64,000 nt of DNA. Origin: Xylocopa sonorina. Lineage: Eukaryota; Arthropoda; Insecta; Hymenoptera; Apidae. The stretch is from positions 10,345,001 to 10,409,000 of the forward strand of contig NC_135200.1 in assembly GCF_050948175.1 (NCBI RefSeq), read 5' to 3'. A program made the translations under genes and the position numbers. Positions 59,984-64,000 of this stretch are shown here, in pieces. The first letter of the stretch is position 1, and each line of letters begins with the position of its first letter. The notes under the pieces are model-generated. The model searched no databases and was not told the origin of the DNA. It saw only the letters and a program-made list of their open reading frames with translations.

Positions 59984-60622
59984 TCAGAACGCACGAATCG
60001 ATGTTAATTTAAAAACGGATTGGAACAGTAACGGAGAGAGAAAGAAACCAATCGCGGAGACCGCGTACCTAAACAATGGAATAACAAACCAGCTTTTCCA
60101 ACGTCGGTTCGTATCAAGTGCGTTCGAAAGGGAGCAGGGAAACGTACTAACAGGGAAGGAAAACAAGGGGCATGGAAAAGCCAGTGGCATCGCTAGACGG
60201 GGGAGAATGGACTGGAAGAACGGCGGGCAATGAAAGAAACCGAAAGAGGCGTAGGTGAAAGGGTGGGCGGCCAGCGAAGGGTTGGCGGCGGAGGGTGCGA
60301 GCAAGCAAAAGCAAGAAGAGTCTACATCACCTTGCGTTCCACTTGACGGCACTTCTGCGTCGTCGCCTGCTACTTCTTTCTGCATCCGTTGGCGCGCGAT
60401 GCCCTCAGCCTCCCACGCGACGCTGGCATCCTCCTTTCGTTCCGGCGTCGCGACGACGAATCCCCAACGGGACGGATGGAAGGGAAGTTTTCGAACGTCG
60501 ACTCGGTTTAAGCAGCCTACCACGCATCGGCGATCACGAAAAGGTGACTGCGCGACGAGCCCCTCTCGTTCCAACGCCTCTGCCAGGGTGCCTACCCTCT
60601 GATGCGCTTTTTCCGCGAGCAT
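59984..60622 (-). CDS. Longest open frame in the window (212 codons), unrecognised
   Basis: The minus-strand frame starts with ATG (MLAEKAHQRVGTLAEALERE). The first about 100 residues have balanced composition with acidic and basic residues (for example EAEGIARQRMQKEVAGDDAE, about residues 71-90). From about residue 105 it becomes Phe/Pro/Leu/Ser-rich, mirroring the purine-rich plus strand. A donor-like ACGCAAG|GTGATG falls near 60327, at the change in character, so the coding part, if any, may end there and be spliced. Plus-strand frames overlap at 60255-60624. No domain is recognised. Confidence 0.2.
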   Translation of the reverse strand: MLAEKAHQRVGTLAEALEREGLVAQSPFRDRRCVVGCLNRVDVRKLPFHPSRWGFVVATPERKEDASVAWEAEGIARQRMQKEVAGDDAEVPSSGTQGDVDSSCFCLLAPSAANPSLAAHPFTYASFGFFHCPPFFQSILPRLAMPLAFPCPLFSFPVSTFPCSLSNALDTNRRWKSWFVIPLFRYAVSAIGFFLSPLLFQSVFKLTSIRAF

Positions 60623-61584
60623 GATCGAGCGGCCTCTCGATGGAGCTCAGCGAACGAGCCTGATTTTGGGATTCAATTTTCACGGGGCAGTTGCTGTCGA
60701 CTGTTCTTCCTTTTCTCTCGAATACTTTAAAAAATATCGACAACTATCGCTTCGCTTAATTTTTATTTTCTACACACTATCGCCCTTAACTATACCCATC
60801 TCAGCATCGTATCCATCGTCGACCCAGTGAATAATTGACCCAACAATAACGCGATCCCTAACTGGCCATAAAAATCGTTATCGTGTATACACCACGCCTC
60901 GCAGTACCGCTCGTAAAAGCGGGGGACGTCGCTGATAATCGTCGCGCAGGACACGTGATCGGGCGTCGATCGAGCGTCGATCCCCGCAGGAGCAGTAAAA
61001 GCGCGTGAAACCGTCACGGAAGCCGTCCGCTCGGCATTGACCCGTTCCCGATGCATGAAATTAAGACGCTCCGGGCGCTATCAACGCCCGCAGCCTCGGT
61101 TTATCGGCCGTGCGAGCGGGAAATCTGCATTGCGGACGCGGGACCGCGGCCGGGGCAAAAATTACGACTCGCCCGGGAAACGACGGAACTTCCTTCGGGC
61201 CCGGAAACCAACTCCGCGACCGACGCGGCTCTATTTCTGCCGGTTGAAATGTAAATCCCGAGGTGAATGGACTGGCTGTCTGGCTTTCGGTCGAGTCCCG
61301 CGAACGACTGGCTGCGATCCGTTCGACTGATTGTATTTCACTCTTCGCGGACGATATTTTTTTACACTTTTGGGAAACCTACGTGTGCGAGGTTGAATAA
61401 TGTTCGGAAGTATGTAACAAATAATTTATTGCAACAAGAACAAGAGCAAAGATTGACGCTATGTGTGCTTGGTACGCAACTCCTAGCTAACTAACCCTGA
61501 GGGTTTCTTTCCCTTACATTTTATCTGTTCTTCGCCCCCTCATTTCGGCGTCGAAAAGAAGGGGGCACGATCGCAGAAATCGTC
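60623..61584. other. Non-coding stretch
   Basis: No recognised gene. CpG-rich at 60.95-61.25 kb, with a small internal repeat of GCGTCGATC near 60963-60985. Confidence 0.45.
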
Positions 61585-61664
61585 CTTAACCCTCGAAGAC
61601 GAAGAGGAAGTTTGGAGTCAAACATATATTTAATGTCTCCAGTCTCTTAGCTTCGAGGGTTGAG
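61585..61664 (+). ncRNA. 80-nt imperfect hairpin, pre-microRNA-like
   Basis: Arms 61585-61598 (CTTAACCCTCGAAG) and 61651-61664 (CTTCGAGGGTTGAG) pair over 14 bp with one U-G wobble. Above a small internal loop AAGAG (61602-61606) pairs with CTCTT (61644-61648). After an asymmetric bulge TGGAG (61613-61617) pairs with CTCCA (61637-61641). The terminal loop is about 19 nt. Size and shape fit an animal pre-microRNA. The wobble pair is allowed only if the plus strand is transcribed. I recognise neither arm as a known microRNA. The asymmetric bulge is less typical, and a small inverted-repeat element is an alternative. Confidence 0.3.
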
Positions 61665-61697
61665 TGTTCTCTTCCGCCCTGCGCCACGGGGTGCAAA

Positions 61698-61716
61698 GGC
61701 GACTATGATGGTCGCC
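61698..61716. repeat. Short inverted repeat
   Basis: GGCGAC-tatgatg-GTCGCC, a perfect 6-bp stem, 34 bases beyond the larger hairpin at 61585-61664. Confidence 0.8.
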
Positions 61717-64000
61717 ACGCACTAGATACCATTTTTCTTTTGTCAATTACTGCGTTAATATTGCAAGCTTAATCTGCTGTCTTAAGGATATCTCTTCGAA
61801 AAACAATTAGAAACATTGAAAAAAGGCTTGTGGTGTACCTGTAAATTAGAAACGATACCTATGTACGGTTTTATCGATATGGTAATACACTCAGGCCACT
61901 TGTAGCGAGGTAAATTATGGCGCGCTTAGAACGTCGAGCGTTAAAAGGTTAATTAAAGTGAAAATGGTTTCGCTATACGGTTGGCAGAAAAAATTGCTGA
62001 TAAAAATAAGGAGCCCGTATGTTGTGGGTAATGTTAAGTAAATCTGATCCGTGCCGCTCTGCGAAAGGCGTTATACGCGGTGTAGATTAGGCAGATGATA
62101 GCGCGAAGTTTAATCTTAGGTTGAAATATAGGAGCCAGTGTAAATATCTTGGCGCGAATTTATATGTTGAACGTGGGAAGTATTAGAATTAAAACGCTTC
62201 AGATTAGGGGGTCGAGATTAAAGATTCCTAAAGGTCATGGTGTAAGATCTCCGGGAAATTTGTGGCCGGGAAAGAAAGTGCCGGTGCGGAGAAGTCAAGG
62301 TGAAAAAGTTCCCTTCTCGGAAGATCAAGATGGTGCGTAGGAGTTTCAGACTGGCGAAACTTTAATCTCGAGGTAACGTTAAATTACAATGGCCCCAGAA
62401 CTCAAATATTTAAACGAACATTCTGACAGGTTGACTGTCCAAAACACAAACTCGTTCGTTGCGAAATGTAAATGAGAGGAAGTTCTGTTTCCGGATAATG
62501 TTTTCGATCTCGAGATCGTTCGTCCAAAGCATTAAAGTGGAATAAAGTTTCTACATATGCGATTTCTTCGTTCGAGAGCATCGTCTGCCAAACTACCAAG
62601 TCCAGAAAACCTCTGATCCCAGAATAAAATATACAAACCTGGAAAGAAAGAATCAGGGGAATGTGAGTGTTTGAAGTCAGACATTCTTCGATCTTTCAAT
62701 CCCACTGTAATACGTAGACCATGGAATCCGACAAATTTGAGCAATTCGACAAAATGTTATATGAATATCAATCGTATCCTCCCTTTTTATTTCTTGGAAA
62801 CACGAGAAGGAGCAATGTGGAGAATTATAAAAAATTTATTGTTACCAGTCCTTTCGACAAAACTTGCAGTTGCTTCGGAATTGCTTTCAGCATCCCAAAC
62901 GTTTGTAGCCCTTTTTACAAGCGATCGCACTCGCACATGTGCAACGGTTGATAAAGCTTTACGCTCGCACCCCCGACGAGGATCGCTGTTGCGCGCTGTA
63001 TCGTATCAGGCGCATCCCTGTTCTCGGGGTAAACAGTTTGCATAATAATTTGAAGCGCGCGAGGTCGAGCCCAGTCGGAAGGAACGAACGACGCCGTTCG
63101 AGGCGTCTTGAAGGGCCGTTCCGCACCGCGAGGGAAACTTTACGAGCGAACTCGTTCGAGAGTTTTTCATCTCGCGGTCGAACAGATAGTAACCCTCTTT
63201 CCGCGTTTGTTGCACTGGAAAACTCCGGGAAATTTGTCGGAAAATAGTGGCGCGTTGCGCGTCTAGTTCTTGAAATTAAATTTCATCAGAGTACAATAGG
63301 ATCTTCTGTATCCTCCTGCTTTTCTCGAATTGAATAGTCCGTATTTTGGAAGCACTCTCTTTTGTCTGAAGCATGCTTCTTTCTACCAGGTCTTATTATT
63401 AATCAATTTGGAACATAATTATACTTCCAATTTCACTTTTTTTTTTCACACAATTACTTGAAAGATGCACAAACGCTAAAAAAGCGTCGCAATTAAATTC
63501 GCCCATAGCCTACAGTAATTATATAATCGTTCACCCCGCAGCGACTCGTTCGAAACTAAGGCTGCACCCCCAGTTAGTCCACGCATTAGCGTAATAAGAT
63601 TCGTCGTCGAACTGCCGCCGCGTTCTTCCGGCGAGAACTCTCCGCGGAGGATTCGCGGGCAGTGCCAGGCTCGTAATGATCCACCCTACCCGGCCGACTA
63701 CTGTACAACTTTTAAAAGTCGATAACAAGTTCGCCGCGGCTGCAAGAGTGTTCGCGATAGATCGCCTCTCTCGCCAGCATCCCCCTTTGGGGGAGTTCGA
63801 AAGTTAATCGTCTTTTCCGGGATGCGACGTGGCGCGGTTCTGCTGGAAGTGGCAGCGGGGGTGGATAATCTCGCGCGAGGCGGTAAGACGGGGCCGATTA
63901 ACCGTCTAATTGGTACACACGGGATAAAGCACGCGTGGGATCTTCTAAACATAGGAAATTCGTTGCGTGGGCTGCTCCACTGTGTGGGATAAGCTGGGGA
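61717..64000. other. Non-coding stretch to window end
   Basis: No recognised gene. Donor-like sites occur at 62661 (GGAAT|GTGAGT) and 63884 (AGGCG|GTAAGA) without partners. Plus-strand frames at 62.67-63.25 kb are unrecognised. A T-run lies near 63438-63446. Confidence 0.45.

Noticed and set aside
1..64000. Bacterial genes, operons, CRISPR arrays, insertion sequences or phage
   Set aside because: No ribosome-binding-site-linked gene arrays, no regularly spaced repeats and no transposase frames; microsatellites and GT-AG splice signals indicate an animal nuclear genome.

Overview
This 64 kb window looks like a gene-poor, intron-like or intergenic stretch of an arthropod nuclear genome, most likely a hymenopteran insect such as a bee. 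The evidence for that is compositional. CpG is abundant throughout (TCGCG, CGCGA and ACGCG everywhere), GC is moderate, many short microsatellites and homopolymer runs are present, and splice signals are of animal type (GTRAGT donors, pyrimidine tract plus YAG acceptors). No bacterial gene organisation, CRISPR array, rRNA, convincing tRNA or transposon open reading frame was seen. I recognise no conserved protein family anywhere in the window. Many frames stay open for 100-200 codons on both strands at once, as expected where CpG-rich sequence avoids TAA/TAG, so length alone is weak evidence of coding here.

Layout. At 1.7-2.0 kb the minus strand carries an exon-like block with three successive donor sites. 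At about 8.6-9.35 kb lies the best transcription start candidate: GC-rich sequence, a CCATTCG initiator-like site, a long 5' UTR-like stretch on the plus strand ending at a GTGAGT donor at 9349, and on the other strand a compact intron-like element (8486-8547). From there to about 43 kb the sequence is mostly non-coding with microsatellites, homopolymers, a diverged local duplication (17.25-17.53 kb) and isolated splice-like sites. It also contains a few open frames worth checking, notably a 67-codon single-pass membrane-like frame on the minus strand at 18.7-18.9 kb.

At 43.5 and 44.2 kb two plus-strand open frames each follow a strong acceptor and end in a stop, resembling terminal exons. 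At 57.0-58.5 kb a cluster of plus-strand splice signals (acceptors at 57059, 57540 and 58296; donors at 57069, 57586 and 58240) outlines very short exons (9 and 45 nt) and a 57-nt intron-like element. At 61.58-61.66 kb an 80-nt imperfect hairpin of pre-microRNA size is present.

The simplest reading (inference) is that the plus-strand element at 8.8-9.35 kb is a non-coding first exon of a gene with a very long first intron, and that some later plus-strand signals are alternative or internal exons of that gene or of non-coding transcripts. No gene product can be named from the sequence alone.
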